A stretch of 64,000 nucleotides of DNA. Origin: Streptomyces sp. CB02058 (lineage in GTDB: Bacteria > Actinomycetota > Actinomycetes > Streptomycetales > Streptomycetaceae). Within the stretch, counting starts at the first letter, position 1. Every line of letters begins with the position of its first letter. The position numbers were made by a program, and so were the translations under genes. Below are positions 50,744 through 59,136 of this stretch, piece after piece. Below the pieces are notes generated by a model that saw nothing but the letters and a program-made list of their open reading frames with translations, ran no database searches and was not told the origin of the DNA. The stretch lies in contig NZ_LIPG01000008.1 of the NCBI RefSeq assembly GCF_001905505.1, positions 186,001-250,000 of the forward strand, read 5' to 3'.

Positions 50744-50921
50744 CCGGCCACCGTAGGTCCGCAAGGAGCGTTCGGTCCCGTTTTGTGCCCCTATGGGGTG
50801 AGCGCGTCGCCCACCCGGCCCGCGTCAGGCGGTCCGCGCCCCCACCGCCGCTCCTCCGGCGGCCACCGGTACCTTCGCCGGTACACGCACCGCCCCTTCG
50901 CACCGCACCGAGGAGCCCGTG

Positions 50922-52046
50922 ATGACCGAGCACGCCGAGGACCTGCCCGTTCCTGGCCCGCTGGACGCGCTGACGGACGTGGCCGGAATCCGTGTCGGGC
51001 ACGCCCGGGTGCCGGGCGAGGGCGCGCTGAGCGGGACCACCGTCGTCCTCGCCCCCGAGGGCGGCGCCGTGGCGGCCGTGGACGTGCGCGGCGGCGGCCC
51101 CGGCACCAGGGAGACGGACGCGCTCGATCCGCGCAATCTGGTGCAGCGGGTCGACGCGGTCGTCCTGACCGGCGGCAGCGCGTTCGGGCTCGACGCCGCG
51201 TCCGGCGTGATGGCCTGGCTGGAGGAGCGCGGGCGCGGCGTCCGGGCAGGCCAGGACCCCTCCCAGGTGGTGCCGGTGGTCCCGGCCGCCTGCCTCTTCG
51301 ACCTGGGCCGGGGCGGCGCATGGCGCGCCCGCCCCGACGCCTCGACCGGCCGGGCGGCCGTGGAGGCCGCCGCCGCGTCCGAGCCCGGCTCCCGGGTCCC
51401 CGAGGGCACGGTCGGGGCGGGCACGGGCGCGGTGGCGGGCGCGGTCAAGGGCGGCGTCGGCACGGCGAGCGTGCGACTGCCCTCCGGGACCACGGTCGCC
51501 GCGCTGGCCGTGGTCAATGCCGCGGGTTCCGTCATCGACCCCCGGACCGGCGTGCTGTACGGGGAGTACGGCGCCGGAGAGCCGCCCGCGCACCCCGCCC
51601 CCGCCGTCCACGAGGCCGCGCGCCGACGGCTGGACGAGATCCGGGAGGCGCGGGAGCGGACCGGGCGGGGGGACAACACCTTCAACACCACCATCGCCGT
51701 CGTCGCCACCGACGCGGCACTGACCCGCGCCCAGGCGCAGAAGCTCGCGGGCACGGCGCACGACGGCCTGGCGCGCGCCGTGCGGCCGGTCCACCTGCTC
51801 AGCGACGGGGACACCGTCTTCACCCTGGCCACCGGCCTGCTGCCCCTGCCCCCGGAGCCCGTCGCGGCGCTCAACGACATCCTGGCGGCCGGGGCCGACG
51901 CCCTGGCCCGCGCCATCGTGAAGGCCGCCCGGGCCGCCACCGGGGTCGACGGCCCTGGCGGCACGTTCCCCTCGTACAGCGAGCTCTACGGCGGCCCCGA
52001 CGCGGGGCCGGGCGGCGGGTCCGGGGGCGGGAACGAGACCGGCTGA
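50922..52046 (+). CDS. P1-family (DmpA/NylC-type) autoprocessing peptidase or amidase
   Basis: A 374-residue Ntn-like hydrolase. Features: LTDVAGIRVGHARVPGEGALSGTTVVL, DVRGGGPGTRETDALDPRNLVQRVDAVVLTGGSAFGLDAASGVM, and GDNTFNTTIAVVATDAALT. Self-cleavage is expected before Thr256 in FNTTIAVV, as in nylon-oligomer hydrolase NylC. Relatives cleave N-terminal amino acids or cyclic amides. ATG 50922 lies six bases after AGGAG. It is divergent from the oxidoreductase operon. Confidence 0.9.
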   Translation: MTEHAEDLPVPGPLDALTDVAGIRVGHARVPGEGALSGTTVVLAPEGGAVAAVDVRGGGPGTRETDALDPRNLVQRVDAVVLTGGSAFGLDAASGVMAWLEERGRGVRAGQDPSQVVPVVPAACLFDLGRGGAWRARPDASTGRAAVEAAAASEPGSRVPEGTVGAGTGAVAGAVKGGVGTASVRLPSGTTVAALAVVNAAGSVIDPRTGVLYGEYGAGEPPAHPAPAVHEAARRRLDEIREARERTGRGDNTFNTTIAVVATDAALTRAQAQKLAGTAHDGLARAVRPVHLLSDGDTVFTLATGLLPLPPEPVAALNDILAAGADALARAIVKAARAATGVDGPGGTFPSYSELYGGPDAGPGGGSGGGNETG

Positions 52047-52192
52047 GGGGCGAGTCGCACAGGGCGCTCCGACACGTGGGAACTTTCTGCGTGAGCGGTA
52101 CGTTTTTTGCGAACCCCGGTCACGATGTCAGACCCAGGGACTACGTTATGCACGCATCGGGTAACACGCGGCAACGGCCTGGAGACAGCACC

Positions 52193-52939
52193 TTGAGCGA
52201 TCCGTACGAGACAACCGAGCAGCACCTCGAGCGACTCCTGCGATGCGCCCTCAACTCCTTCGATCTGTCGGACACCACGGTCGACCGGCTCGGGACGGCG
52301 CTGGCGCACAGCAGCGCCCTGCACTCGTCCCACCACAGCGCCGTCCTGCACCGTGAGACCTACCGCCACACCTACCTCCTCTCCGACGGCACCGCGCTCA
52401 CCCTGTGGGAGCTGGTGCACGGCGGCGGCAGGGACACCGTCGCGCCCCTCCGCCACGAGCTCTACGACGACGAGGGCGACGCTCAGATCGCCGCCGCGCG
52501 CCTGGACGGCACCTTCTGGGACACCCCCGCCTTCGGTGACGACAGGCTGCGGGAGGACCTGGAGGCGCTCACGCTCCTGCTGAGCGTCCCCCCGGTCCCG
52601 CTCCCCCGCATGTACGCCCCGGACAATTCGGCGGACCACGCCCGCCGCGTCCTGCGCCGCGCGGAGAACGGCGACCGGCCGGGGGCCGCGAAGGCCGGGC
52701 TGCTCCGGGCCGCCTTCGCCCACCACATCACCCAGATCTTCGGCCGCCAGTGCCGGGTCGACGGCCAGGACGCCGGCTTCACGCTCTACGAGCACGCCTT
52801 CCTTCTCCTGGACGGCAGCGAGACGAGCCTGTGGGAGGTCGAGCACACGGCCACCCCCGACGGCCGCCACATGTGCGAGGTGTACGAGGACGAGCACGCC
52901 GCGCGCCGCGCCATGGAGAACCGCAGCCGGATCTGCTGA
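52193..52939 (+). CDS. DUF6227-like protein of unknown function
   Basis: A 248-residue soluble protein with two similar halves: TYRHTYLLSDGTALTLWELVHG (about 60-82) and LYEHAFLLLDGSETSLWEVEHT (about 200-222). This suggests an internal duplication of a beta-rich domain. I associate it with the Streptomyces DUF6227 group; no role is known. TTG 52193 has GGAG eight bases upstream; an earlier in-frame ATG at 52148 lacks a good ribosome site. Confidence 0.72.
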   Translation: MSDPYETTEQHLERLLRCALNSFDLSDTTVDRLGTALAHSSALHSSHHSAVLHRETYRHTYLLSDGTALTLWELVHGGGRDTVAPLRHELYDDEGDAQIAAARLDGTFWDTPAFGDDRLREDLEALTLLLSVPPVPLPRMYAPDNSADHARRVLRRAENGDRPGAAKAGLLRAAFAHHITQIFGRQCRVDGQDAGFTLYEHAFLLLDGSETSLWEVEHTATPDGRHMCEVYEDEHAARRAMENRSRIC

Positions 52940-53034
52940 GGGGCCGCATCCGCCGAGCAGCCCGGTTCCGCCGAGCGCCGGGACCTCCTGAGCGCCCGGG
53001 TCCGCCGAGCAGCCGCGCCTCCGAGCGGCGGGAT

Positions 53035-53069
53035 CTTCCCAACAGGACGGAACCTGACCTGTTGGGAAG
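53035..53069. promoter_or_regulatory. 12-bp inverted repeat upstream of the WYL regulator
   Basis: CTTCCCAACAGG and CCTGTTGGGAAG are perfectly complementary around 11 bases. The right arm ends 13 bases before the ATG and contains the GGGAAGG that could act as ribosome-binding site. It is an autoregulatory operator or an RNA hairpin masking the start. Confidence 0.65.
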
Positions 53070-53082
53070 GCATCCTGTGCCC

Positions 53083-54066
53083 ATGACGGATACCGCGGCC
53101 CGGCTGCTGACCCTGCTGTCGCTGCTCCAGACCCCGAGGGAGTGGCCGGGCCGCGAGCTGGCCGACCGGCTCGAAGTGAGCGCGCGCACCATCCGCCGCG
53201 ACATCGACCGGCTCCGCGAGCTCGGCTATCCCGTCGAGGCCTCGCGCGGTTCGGTCGGCGGCTACCGCCTGGTCGCGGGCACCGCCATGCCGCCGCTGCT
53301 GCTGGACGACGAGGAGGCCGTGGCCATCGCGGTCGGGCTGCGGGCCGGTGCCGGGCACGCCATCGAGGGCGTCGACGAGGCGTCCGTACGAGCGCTGGCG
53401 AAGCTGGAGCAGGTCCTGCCGTCGCGGCTGCGGCACCGGGTCAACACCCTGCAGAACGCCACGGTGCCGTTCACCCGCGGCGACGGCGCGACCATCGACC
53501 CCAGGACGCTCACCGTGATCGCCTCGGCCGTCACCGCCCGGGAACGGCTGCGCTTTGCCTACCGCTCGGGCGACGGCACGGCCTCGAAGCGGCAGGCCGA
53601 GCCGTACCGGCTGGTGAGCACGGGCAGCCGCTGGTACCTCGTGGCGTACGACCTGGTCCGAGAGGACTGGCGCACCTTCCGGGTGGACCGGGTGAGCGAG
53701 CCGTTCCCCACCGGCGCCCGTTTCACCCCGCGTGAACTGCCCGCAGGGGACGGGCACGCCGCGGAGTTCTTCGCCCTGTCGATGTCACGGGCACAGCCGC
53801 AGCTGTTCCTCGACGTGACGTTCCACGCCCCGGCGGGCACCGTGGCGGCCCGGCTGCCGGCGGGGCTCGGCACGGCGGAGCCGAGCGGCGACGCCAGCTG
53901 CCGGCTGCGTGCGACGACCTCGGACTCGCTGGAGTGGGTGGCCCTGCGGCTCGCCATGGTGGACTGCGAGTTCCAGGTGCACGGGCCCCCTGAGCTGGTG
54001 GAGCACATCGCCGGCCTGGGCGCCCGTCTGACCCGCGCCGCCTCGGACGGGCCGTCCGGCCCCTGA
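53083..54066 (+). CDS. WYL-domain transcriptional regulator (YafY/DeoR-type)
   Basis: A 327-residue regulator. The winged helix-turn-helix is at residues 3-56 (AARLLTLLSLLQTPREWPGRELADRLEVSARTIRRDIDRL). The WYL domain begins near 145 and includes RLRFAYRSGDGTASKRQAEPYRLVSTGSRWYLVAYDLVREDWRTFRVDRV; the canonical W-Y-L is WYL in SRWYLVA. The WCX end follows. The upstream perfect inverted repeat is its likely operator. Its other target genes are not evident here. Confidence 0.92.
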   Translation: MTDTAARLLTLLSLLQTPREWPGRELADRLEVSARTIRRDIDRLRELGYPVEASRGSVGGYRLVAGTAMPPLLLDDEEAVAIAVGLRAGAGHAIEGVDEASVRALAKLEQVLPSRLRHRVNTLQNATVPFTRGDGATIDPRTLTVIASAVTARERLRFAYRSGDGTASKRQAEPYRLVSTGSRWYLVAYDLVREDWRTFRVDRVSEPFPTGARFTPRELPAGDGHAAEFFALSMSRAQPQLFLDVTFHAPAGTVAARLPAGLGTAEPSGDASCRLRATTSDSLEWVALRLAMVDCEFQVHGPPELVEHIAGLGARLTRAASDGPSGP

Positions 54067-54077
54067 CATGGATGAGC

Positions 54078-54106
54078 CCCGGCGCCGGGGGGGGGTGGGC
54101 GCCGGG
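54078..54106. terminator. Hairpin between convergent WYL and hrdD genes
   Basis: CCCGGCGCC and GGCGCCGGG pair over nine bases, with a loop containing a long G run (nine or more G). It lies 12 bases after the WYL stop. Confidence 0.7.
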
Positions 54107-54187
54107 ACTCAGCTCATGGGACCGGAAAGGAGACCGGTCGTCGGGCCGGTGCGAACCGGCTTGATGGGGAGATTACGGGTTATCGGC

Positions 54188-55189
54188 TCACGCCGCAGCG
54201 TCAAAGCCCGTGTCGTGAGCCATTCGCTTCAATTCGAGCAACGCGTGCTTCTCGATCTGGCGGATCCGCTCCCTCGTCAGACCGTGCTGCTTGCCCACCT
54301 CGGTCAGGGTCCGCTCCCGGCCGTCCTCGATCCCGTACCGCATCTTGATGATGGAGGCGGTGCGGTTGTCGAGCTTGCCGATCAGGTCCTCGAGCTCCTC
54401 GCTGCGCAGCAGCGTCATCACGGACTGCTCGGGCGAGACGGCGGAGGTGTCCTCCAGGAGGTCGCCGAACTGCGTGTCGCCGTCGTCGTCGACCGACATG
54501 TTCAGGCTGACCGGGTCACGGGCCCAGTCCAGGACGTTGCCCACGCGCTCGGCGTTGGAGTCGAGCTCGGCGGCGATCTCCGCGTGCTCCGGGTCGCGCC
54601 CGTGCTCGCGGTTGAACTCGCGCTGCACACGGCGGATCCGGCCGAGCTCCTCCACGAGGTGGACGGGGAGCCGGATGGTGCGGGACTGGTCGGCGATGGA
54701 ACGGGTGATGGCCTGCCTGATCCACCACGTGGCGTACGTCGAGAACTTGAAGCCCTTGGCGTAGTCGAACTTCTCGACCGCGCGCACCAGGCCCGCGTTC
54801 CCCTCCTGGATCAGGTCGAGCAGCGGCAGACCCGCCCTCGGGTAGCGCCTGGCCACGGCAACGACGAGCCGGAGGTTGGAGCGGATGAACACGTCCTTGG
54901 CGCGCTCGCTCTCGGCGACCAGCGCCTCCAGCTCCTCACGCTTCGCTCCGCCGGCTTCGCTCTCCACCACTCCGTCGAGGATCTGCTGGGCGTAGACGCC
55001 CGCCTCGATCGTCTGCGAGAGCTCGACCTCCTTGGCGGCGTCGAGCAACGGTGTGCGAGCTATTTCGTCGAGGTACATGCCGACCAGGTCGCGATCGGCG
55101 ATCTCCCCGCCAGAGGCGCGAACACTGCTTGCCCGGTCGGTCCCACCGGTGCTGGCGGACGAACGACGGGCGACGGCACGGGTTGCCAT
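54188..55189 (-). CDS. hrdD: RNA polymerase sigma factor HrdD
   Basis: A 333-residue sigma70 group 2 factor. The N-terminus MATRAVARRSS and IADRDLVGMYLDEIARTPLLDAAKEVELSQTIEAG matches HrdD. Regions 2.3-2.4 read FSTYATWWIRQAITRSIADQ, and region 4.2 ends LTEVGKQHGLTRERIRQIEKHALLELKRM. Region 1.1 of the principal sigma factor HrdB is absent. The ATG follows AGGGAG. A sigmaR-type promoter lies about 60 bases upstream, matching reports that hrdD belongs to the sigmaR (thiol stress) regulon. Confidence 0.94.
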   Translation of the reverse strand: MATRAVARRSSASTGGTDRASSVRASGGEIADRDLVGMYLDEIARTPLLDAAKEVELSQTIEAGVYAQQILDGVVESEAGGAKREELEALVAESERAKDVFIRSNLRLVVAVARRYPRAGLPLLDLIQEGNAGLVRAVEKFDYAKGFKFSTYATWWIRQAITRSIADQSRTIRLPVHLVEELGRIRRVQREFNREHGRDPEHAEIAAELDSNAERVGNVLDWARDPVSLNMSVDDDGDTQFGDLLEDTSAVSPEQSVMTLLRSEELEDLIGKLDNRTASIIKMRYGIEDGRERTLTEVGKQHGLTRERIRQIEKHALLELKRMAHDTGFDAAA

Positions 55190-55249
55190 GCGTGCTCCCT
55201 TGCTGAGTAGGTCGCGACACCCTTCCGGGTGCCCTGCATCCGATGGAAA

Positions 55250-55277
55250 CAACGACTGGAATCCGGACAGAATTCCC
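55250..55277 (-). promoter_or_regulatory. sigmaR-type promoter of hrdD
   Basis: On the minus strand GGGAAT (55277-55272) is followed, after exactly 18 bases, by GTTG (55253-55250). This matches the Streptomyces sigmaR consensus GGGAAT-N18-GTT. It lies about 60 bases upstream of the hrdD ATG. Confidence 0.75.
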
Positions 55278-55336
55278 ACGACGCCCATTCACTTTCGAGA
55301 TCATGCAGTACCCTGTCGCCCCCCAATGGAGGACAG

Positions 55337-55918
55337 ATGCCGCAGATACCTACAGAAGTGCAGGTCAGGCCGGGCGTGGAAGCCGATCTGCACTCCCTCA
55401 CGGACATCTACAACCACTACGTCCGTGAGACCGCGCTCACATTCGACACAGCCGCCATCTCTCCCGAGGACCGCCTGCCCTGGTTGCGTTCCCACCCGGA
55501 GGACGGCCCTCACCGGCTGCTGGTTGCTTTGGACCCGGCTACCCCTGACAACGCGCGGCATGTCCTCGGCTATGCCACCAGCAGCCCGTACCGCCCGAAG
55601 GCCGCGTACAGCACCTCGGTCGAGGTGAGCGTGTACCTCGCTCCGGGCGTCACGGGCCGCGGCGTCGGCACGCTCCTCTACAAGGCGCTCTTCGAGGCCC
55701 TGGCGGACGAGGACATCCACCGGGCCTACGCCGCGATCGCGCAGCCGAACGAGCCCTCGGTCCGGCTGCACGAGGCCTTCGGCTTCCGCCACGTCGGCAC
55801 GTACACCGAGGTGGGCAGGAAGTTCGGCAGGTACTGGGACGTCTCCTGGTACGAGAAGCCGCTGCTCAGCCGAACTGCACCGAGCGCTTCGCCAGGCCCA
55901 TCCAGAAGCCGTCGATGA
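55337..55918 (+). CDS. GNAT acetyltransferase, phosphinothricin acetyltransferase-like
   Basis: A 193-residue acetyltransferase. Features: VRPGVEADLHSLTDIYNHYVRETALTFDTA, VEVSVYLAPGVTGRGVGTLLYKALFEAL (acetyl-CoA loop) and IAQPNEPSVRLHEAFGFRHVGTYTEVGRKFGRYWDVSWYEK, the last typical of Pat/Bar. Relatives acetylate phosphinothricin or methionine sulfoximine; the native substrate is probably a metabolite. GGAGGAC precedes the ATG. The last 15 codons (Ser/Pro/Arg-rich tail) lie on top of the end of the convergent dioxygenase gene. Confidence 0.88.
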   Translation: MPQIPTEVQVRPGVEADLHSLTDIYNHYVRETALTFDTAAISPEDRLPWLRSHPEDGPHRLLVALDPATPDNARHVLGYATSSPYRPKAAYSTSVEVSVYLAPGVTGRGVGTLLYKALFEALADEDIHRAYAAIAQPNEPSVRLHEAFGFRHVGTYTEVGRKFGRYWDVSWYEKPLLSRTAPSASPGPSRSRR

Positions 55919-56645
55919 CGCTGCGGCCCTGATCGAGCTCGCTCTCGGCCGCGCCGAGCGTCACGAACAGCGGCGCGAAGTGCTCGGTGCGGGGATGGGC
56001 CAGCCGGCCCGCCGGTGACTTGTGCTCGAAGTCGAGCAGCGCGTCGATGTCCTGCGCCTGGAGCGCCCGGTGCCCCCAGTCGTCGAACTCCGACGACCAG
56101 CCGGGGGTGCCGCCGGCGTGCCGCAGGGCCGCCAGGTTGTGCGTGAAGAAGCCGCTGCCGACGATCAGCACGCCCTCGTCGCGCAGCGGGGCGAGCTTGC
56201 GCCCGATGTCCATCAGCTTGCGGGGGTCGAGCGTCGGCAGGGAGATCTGCAGCACGGGGATGCGGGCGTCGGGGAACATCTCGACGAGCGGCACGTACGC
56301 ACCGTGGTCGAGGCCGCGGTCGGGGATGTCCTGGACCGGGGTCCCGGCGCCGCGCAGCAGCTTGCGTACGTCCTCGGCGAGCTGCGGGGCGCCCGGGGCG
56401 GCGTACCGCACCTGGTAGTAGTGCTCGGGGAAGCCCCAGAAGTCGTAGACGAGCGGCACCGTCTCGGTGGCACCGAGGGCGAGCGGGGCCTCCTCCCAGT
56501 GCGCGGAGACCATGAGGATCGCCTTGGGGCGCGGCAGCCCGGCCGACCAGGCGGCCAGCTCACCGGGCCAGACCGGGTCGTCCGCGAGCGGCGGTGCGCC
56601 GTGCGAGAGATAGAGGGCGGGCATGCGTTCCTCGACGACTGTCAT
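55866..56645 (-). CDS. DODA-type extradiol dioxygenase (LigB superfamily)
   Basis: A 259-residue class III extradiol-type dioxygenase of the YgiD/DODA group. Conserved features are MPALYLSHGAPPLADD with His15, AILMVSAHWEEAPLAL with His49, the DHGAYVPL region with a metal-linked His, GSGFFTHNL and EHFAPLFVTLGAA. It opens catecholic rings such as DOPA-like substrates; the real substrate is unknown. It is divergent from a MarR regulator and overlaps the neighbouring acetyltransferase by 53 bases at the 3' end. Confidence 0.9.
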   Translation of the reverse strand: MTVVEERMPALYLSHGAPPLADDPVWPGELAAWSAGLPRPKAILMVSAHWEEAPLALGATETVPLVYDFWGFPEHYYQVRYAAPGAPQLAEDVRKLLRGAGTPVQDIPDRGLDHGAYVPLVEMFPDARIPVLQISLPTLDPRKLMDIGRKLAPLRDEGVLIVGSGFFTHNLAALRHAGGTPGWSSEFDDWGHRALQAQDIDALLDFEHKSPAGRLAHPRTEHFAPLFVTLGAAESELDQGRSVIDGFWMGLAKRSVQFG

Positions 56646-56755
56646 GACACTCCCATTCCTCTGCCGATCAAGGTATGTGTGTTCTCTACAGGCACCGATG
56701 ACGGGCACCTGCGGCAGCACCGGGAATTCGGCAGATCGACTCTTCGAAGCAGGCT

Positions 56756-56769
56756 CTTGAATCTTCAAG
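56756..56769. promoter_or_regulatory. MarR-type operator candidate
   Basis: CTTGAA-TC-TTCAAG is a perfect palindrome midway between the dioxygenase and marR starts. A related partial site, GTTCAACTTTCAAG, occurs at 56801-56814 next to the marR start. MarR proteins commonly bind TTGAA/TTCAA-type dyads in such divergent gaps. Confidence 0.6.
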
Positions 56770-56827
56770 CTCCTACTACCGGAGACCTTAGCTCTATCTA
56801 GTTCAACTTTCAAGAAAAGGTCGTACA

Positions 56828-57340
56828 GTGGAGTACATGACCACGGCAACCACCGGCGGGCCCCGTTGGCTCACCGCCGAAGAACAGAGCGTCTGGCGCG
56901 CTTACCTCCACGCCACCACGCTCATGGAGGATCACCTCGACCGCCAGTTGCAGCGCGATGCCGGCATGCCGCACATCTACTACGGACTGCTCGTGCAGCT
57001 CTCGCAGGCCCCCCGCCGGCAGAAGCGCATGACCGAGCTGGCCAAGGACGCCAAGATCACCCGTTCCCGTCTCTCGCACGCCGTCGCCCGGCTGGAGAAG
57101 AACGGCTGGGTCCGCCGCGAGGAGTGCCCCTCCGACAAGCGCGGCCAGAACGCGGTGCTCACCGACGAGGGGTACGAGATGCTGGCGCGCTCCGCGCCGG
57201 GCCACGTCGAGGCCGTACGGCAGGCGATGTTCGCCCGGCTCACCCCCGAGCAGGTGGTGAGCCTCGGCGAGATCATGCAGGTCATCGCCGCGGGCCTGCA
57301 GCCGGAGGGCACGGACGCGGATCTGCCCTGGCTCCGCTGA
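56828..57340 (+). CDS. MarR-family transcriptional regulator
   Basis: A 170-residue winged helix protein. The DNA-binding region is RMTELAKDAKITRSRLSHAVARLEKNGWVRREECPSDKRGQNAVLTDEGYEML at about 70-122, with the RRE...DKRG wing typical of MarR. GTG 56828 has AAAGG upstream; ATG 56837 is an alternative. It is divergent from the dioxygenase gene, which it probably represses in response to a phenolic ligand. Confidence 0.92.
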   Translation: MEYMTTATTGGPRWLTAEEQSVWRAYLHATTLMEDHLDRQLQRDAGMPHIYYGLLVQLSQAPRRQKRMTELAKDAKITRSRLSHAVARLEKNGWVRREECPSDKRGQNAVLTDEGYEMLARSAPGHVEAVRQAMFARLTPEQVVSLGEIMQVIAAGLQPEGTDADLPWLR

Positions 57341-57371
57341 GCGGAACCAGGGCAGGAGTCCCGGGACGCCG

Positions 57372-57400
57372 GGGCCGCCGGGCGTCACGCCCGGCGGCCC
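57372..57400. terminator. Bidirectional hairpin terminator
   Basis: GGGCCGCCGGGCGT and ACGCCCGGCGGCCC are perfect 14-base arms around one base. It lies between the marR stop and the convergent MFS gene. Confidence 0.85.
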
Positions 57401-57410
57401 GGCACCCGGT

Positions 57411-58937
57411 TCAGTGCGCGACGACCGGGATCTTGTACTCGTCCTCGACCCCGTCCGCACGGCCCGAGCCGTCGGCGGGACCGGCGGAGCCGGAACCGGG
57501 GCGGCCGGTGTTGATCAGGGTCACCGCGATCGCCGAGGCGACGACCAGGATGCCGACCGCCCACCAGATCGCCGCGGCGAAGCCGCTGACCATGGCCTGC
57601 AACTGGAGCAGCTTCGGGTCGCTCGCACCGGCGGCGTGATCGACGACGTAGGCGGTGGTTGCACTGGCGGCGATGGTGTTGAGCAGCGCCGTACCGATGG
57701 CGCCACCGACCTGCTGCGAGGTGTTCACCATCGCGGAGGCGACGCCCGCGTCACGCGGCTCGATGCCGTGCGTGGCCAGGGACATGGCCGGCATGAACGC
57801 CGTACCCATGCCCAGGCCGAGCAGCAGCTGGCCGGGCAGGATGACGGCCGCGTACGAGGTGTCGGTGTCCAGCTGGGTCAGCAGCAGCATGCCGACGGCC
57901 GCCACCAGGAAGCCGGGGCCCATCAGCAGCCGCGGCGGGACCCGGGTCATGAGCCGGGCGCCGATCTGTGTGGAGCCGGTGATCATGCCCACGATCATCG
58001 GCATGAACGCGAAGCCGGTCTTGACCGGGGTGTATCCCTTGACCACCTGGAGGTAGTACGTCAGGAAGAGGAACAGCCCGAACATCGCGATGATGGCGAG
58101 GCCCAGCGAGAGGTAGACGCCTCCACGGTTGCGGTCGGTCACGACGCGCAGCGGCAGCAGCGGCGACTTCACGCGCGACTCGGTGATGACGAAGGCCAGC
58201 AGCAGCACGGCGGCGGCCACGAACATGCCGATGGTCAGCGAGTCCGACCAGCCGGCCGCCTCGGCGCGGGTGAAACCGTAGACCAGTGAGACGAGACCCA
58301 GCGTGGACAGCACGACGCCGGGGATGTCGAGCGGCGCGCGATTGCGGCCGCCGACCGGCTCACGGATGACGAGATAGGCGCCGACGGCGGCGACGATCGC
58401 GAACGGGATGTTGACGAAGAAGGTCCAGCGCCAGTTCAGGTACTCGGTGAGGAAGCCGCCCAGGATCAGGCCGACCGCGCCACCGCCACCGGCGATGGCT
58501 CCGTAGATGCCGAACGCCTTGGCGCGCTCCTTGGCGTCGGTGAACATCACGGCGAGCAGGGAGAGGGCCGCCGGTGCGAGCAGTGCGCCGAAAACACCCT
58601 GAAGGGCACGGGAGCCGAACATCATCGCCTCGCCGGTGGCGGCGCCACCGAGCGCGGAGGCCGCGGCGAAGCCGATCAGGCCCACGACGAAGGTGCGCTT
58701 ACGGCCCCAGAGGTCGGCGATGCGCCCGCCGAAGAGCAGGAGCCCGCCGAAGGCGAGGGCGTAGGCGGTGATGACCCACTGCTTGTTGCCGTCGGAGATG
58801 CCCAGGTCCGTCTGGGCCGAGGGCAGGGCGATGTTCACGATGGTCGCGTCGAGCACGACCATCAGCTGGGCGAGGGCGATGAAGGCCAGCGCTTTCCAGC
58901 GGCTGGGATCCGGAAGTGTGCCGGCTGTTTTCGACAT
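57411..58937 (-). CDS. MFS drug exporter, DHA2 (14-helix) family
   Basis: A 508-residue exporter with 14 helices. Signatures: ALAQLMVVLDATIVNIALPSAQTDLGISDGNKQWVITAYALAFGG, GRIADLWGRKRTFVVGLIGFA (motif A) and GSRALQGVFGALLAPAALSLL (motif C). The late helices contain NTSQQVGGAIGTALLNTIA, typical of EmrB/QacA-like pumps. ATG 58937 is chosen because AGGTGG lies eight bases upstream; a GTG at 58949 is in frame. The TetR gene upstream probably controls it. Confidence 0.92.
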   Translation of the reverse strand: MSKTAGTLPDPSRWKALAFIALAQLMVVLDATIVNIALPSAQTDLGISDGNKQWVITAYALAFGGLLLFGGRIADLWGRKRTFVVGLIGFAAASALGGAATGEAMMFGSRALQGVFGALLAPAALSLLAVMFTDAKERAKAFGIYGAIAGGGGAVGLILGGFLTEYLNWRWTFFVNIPFAIVAAVGAYLVIREPVGGRNRAPLDIPGVVLSTLGLVSLVYGFTRAEAAGWSDSLTIGMFVAAAVLLLAFVITESRVKSPLLPLRVVTDRNRGGVYLSLGLAIIAMFGLFLFLTYYLQVVKGYTPVKTGFAFMPMIVGMITGSTQIGARLMTRVPPRLLMGPGFLVAAVGMLLLTQLDTDTSYAAVILPGQLLLGLGMGTAFMPAMSLATHGIEPRDAGVASAMVNTSQQVGGAIGTALLNTIAASATTAYVVDHAAGASDPKLLQLQAMVSGFAAAIWWAVGILVVASAIAVTLINTGRPGSGSAGPADGSGRADGVEDEYKIPVVAH

Positions 58938-59136
58938 GGGAGTAGCCACCTAAGGACACGAGGAATTGCGGTATCTGCGGCGCGGGCCGTGGGCGGACCG
59001 GCGTACGAGACCGAAAAAGGGCGAGCTGTGCTGACGACCGGACCCGGTCGGGTCCCGGCCTGCTTCATGGTCGTGGTGTGTCGGCCTCTGGGGGCCGTGA
59101 GTCTTCTGGGTCTGCTGGGTCTCCGGTGCGCGGGCG

